A program made the translations under genes and the position numbers. From positions 1 to 6,576 of the forward strand of contig JAMCRS010000124.1 of the NCBI GenBank assembly GCA_023380675.1: 6,576 nt of DNA. Reading direction: 5' to 3'. Shown here piece after piece: positions 6,161 through 6,576 of this stretch (the stretch's first letter is position 1; the number at the start of each line of letters is the position of its first letter). The notes beneath the pieces were generated by a model, which was not told the DNA's origin, ran no database searches, and was given only the letters and a program-made list of their open reading frames with translations. The stretch comes from Chloroflexota bacterium (GTDB taxonomy: Bacteria; Chloroflexota; Anaerolineae; UBA4142).

Positions 6161-6576
6161 ATGAAGGTAGAACAATGGGGTTATACCAATCCGGTCGTTT
6201 CGTCCCTTTATTCCAAGCCGCCATTGATCTGGCGGGACACTCAGGTCGTCCTCGTCGAGTACGAATGCGATCTGGACCGCATCCGTTCCTTGCTCCCGGA
6301 GCCGATGGAACCGTGGGGCAACCACGTGATCGCCTGGGTTTCCTGGACGCCGCTGGGAACGCAGGGACAGTGCGGTGAAGCGTGCATTTACGTACAGGCC
6401 CGGTTCAAGGATTATAAAGGCACCTACGAACCGTTCCTGTACGTAACGACAGAGGTCCCGCTGGCCGCCGGCCGAGAGATCTGGGGTTTCTGCAAAAAGC
6501 TCGCTAACATGACCGTCAAGCTGGACCACGAGATGGCGCTAGGCAACGTCGAGCGAAACGGGACCAAGATCATGAG
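6161..6576 (+). CDS. Acetoacetate decarboxylase-like protein, 5' part (cut by window end)
   Basis: The frame runs open from the ATG at 6161 to the last base, giving 138 complete codons. AGGAGG at 6150-6155 with a 5-base spacer fixes the start. The sequence fits the acetoacetate decarboxylase (ADC) superfamily: LPEPMEPWG (45-53), then GEACIYVQARFKDYKGTYEPFLYV, with an acidic residue (Glu73) where the family has its active-site glutamate, and GREIWGFCKKLAN (104-116). Lys112 and Lys113 match the paired lysines of Clostridium ADC, where the first forms the Schiff base and the second lowers its pKa. The usual GFPKK is GFCKK here, so the proline is replaced by Cys111. Members of this superfamily include decarboxylases and also aldolase-dehydratases that act on pyruvate. 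A 2-keto-acid or pyruvate substrate would suit an operon that makes pyruvate. The C-terminal half is outside the window, so the substrate pocket is not fully visible. Confidence 0.85.
   Translation, partial: MKVEQWGYTNPVVSSLYSKPPLIWRDTQVVLVEYECDLDRIRSLLPEPMEPWGNHVIAWVSWTPLGTQGQCGEACIYVQARFKDYKGTYEPFLYVTTEVPLAAGREIWGFCKKLANMTVKLDHEMALGNVERNGTKIM

Noticed and set aside
5696..6529. Minus-strand open frame of 277 residues
   Set aside because: It lies opposite the cupin and the ADC-like gene, both of which have clear motifs and ribosome binding sites. The minus-strand protein has no recognisable domain.

Overview
The window is a compact, GC-rich bacterial catabolic gene cluster. Every credible gene lies on the + strand, intergenic gaps are short (6 to about 35 bases, with one 4-base overlap), and most starts have a purine-rich Shine-Dalgarno sequence. 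The composition and gene set suggest a GC-rich soil or environmental bacterium. No marker gene fixes the phylum, so I leave the taxon open.

Layout. Positions 1-950 hold decayed DNA. The first part is the N-terminal part of an RraA/HMG-aldolase-like gene that enters from outside the window. At about 213 it is joined to a heavily frameshifted 2-keto-3-deoxygluconate (KDG) kinase of the PfkB family, which has also lost its catalytic GAGD segment. From 952 onward the genes are intact: a DUF362 protein (952-1902), a 103-residue helical protein of unknown function (1914-2225), an aldo/keto reductase (2251-3240), a complete PfkB KDG kinase (3272-4252), a KDPG aldolase (4259-4921), a GntR/HutC-type regulator (4942-5715), a small cupin (5750-6130) and the start of an acetoacetate-decarboxylase-like protein (6161 to the window end).

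How they fit. The kinase and aldolase form the lower half of an Entner-Doudoroff-type sugar-acid route: KDG is phosphorylated to KDPG, which is cleaved to pyruvate and glyceraldehyde 3-phosphate. The aldo/keto reductase and the cupin are plausible upstream steps, interconverting an aldose, ketose or uronate. The GntR protein is the obvious local, ligand-responsive regulator. No dehydratase that would make KDG and no transporter is visible, so they must lie outside the window. The DUF362 protein, the small protein and the ADC-like protein are the undefined parts of the cluster and the best candidates for new biochemistry.

The main evolutionary story is that one KDG kinase subtype (with its rraA neighbour) has been destroyed, while a clearly different KDG kinase subtype sits intact 2.3 kb downstream. 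I see no RNA genes, insertion sequences, CRISPR arrays, convincing factor-independent terminators or confident promoters.
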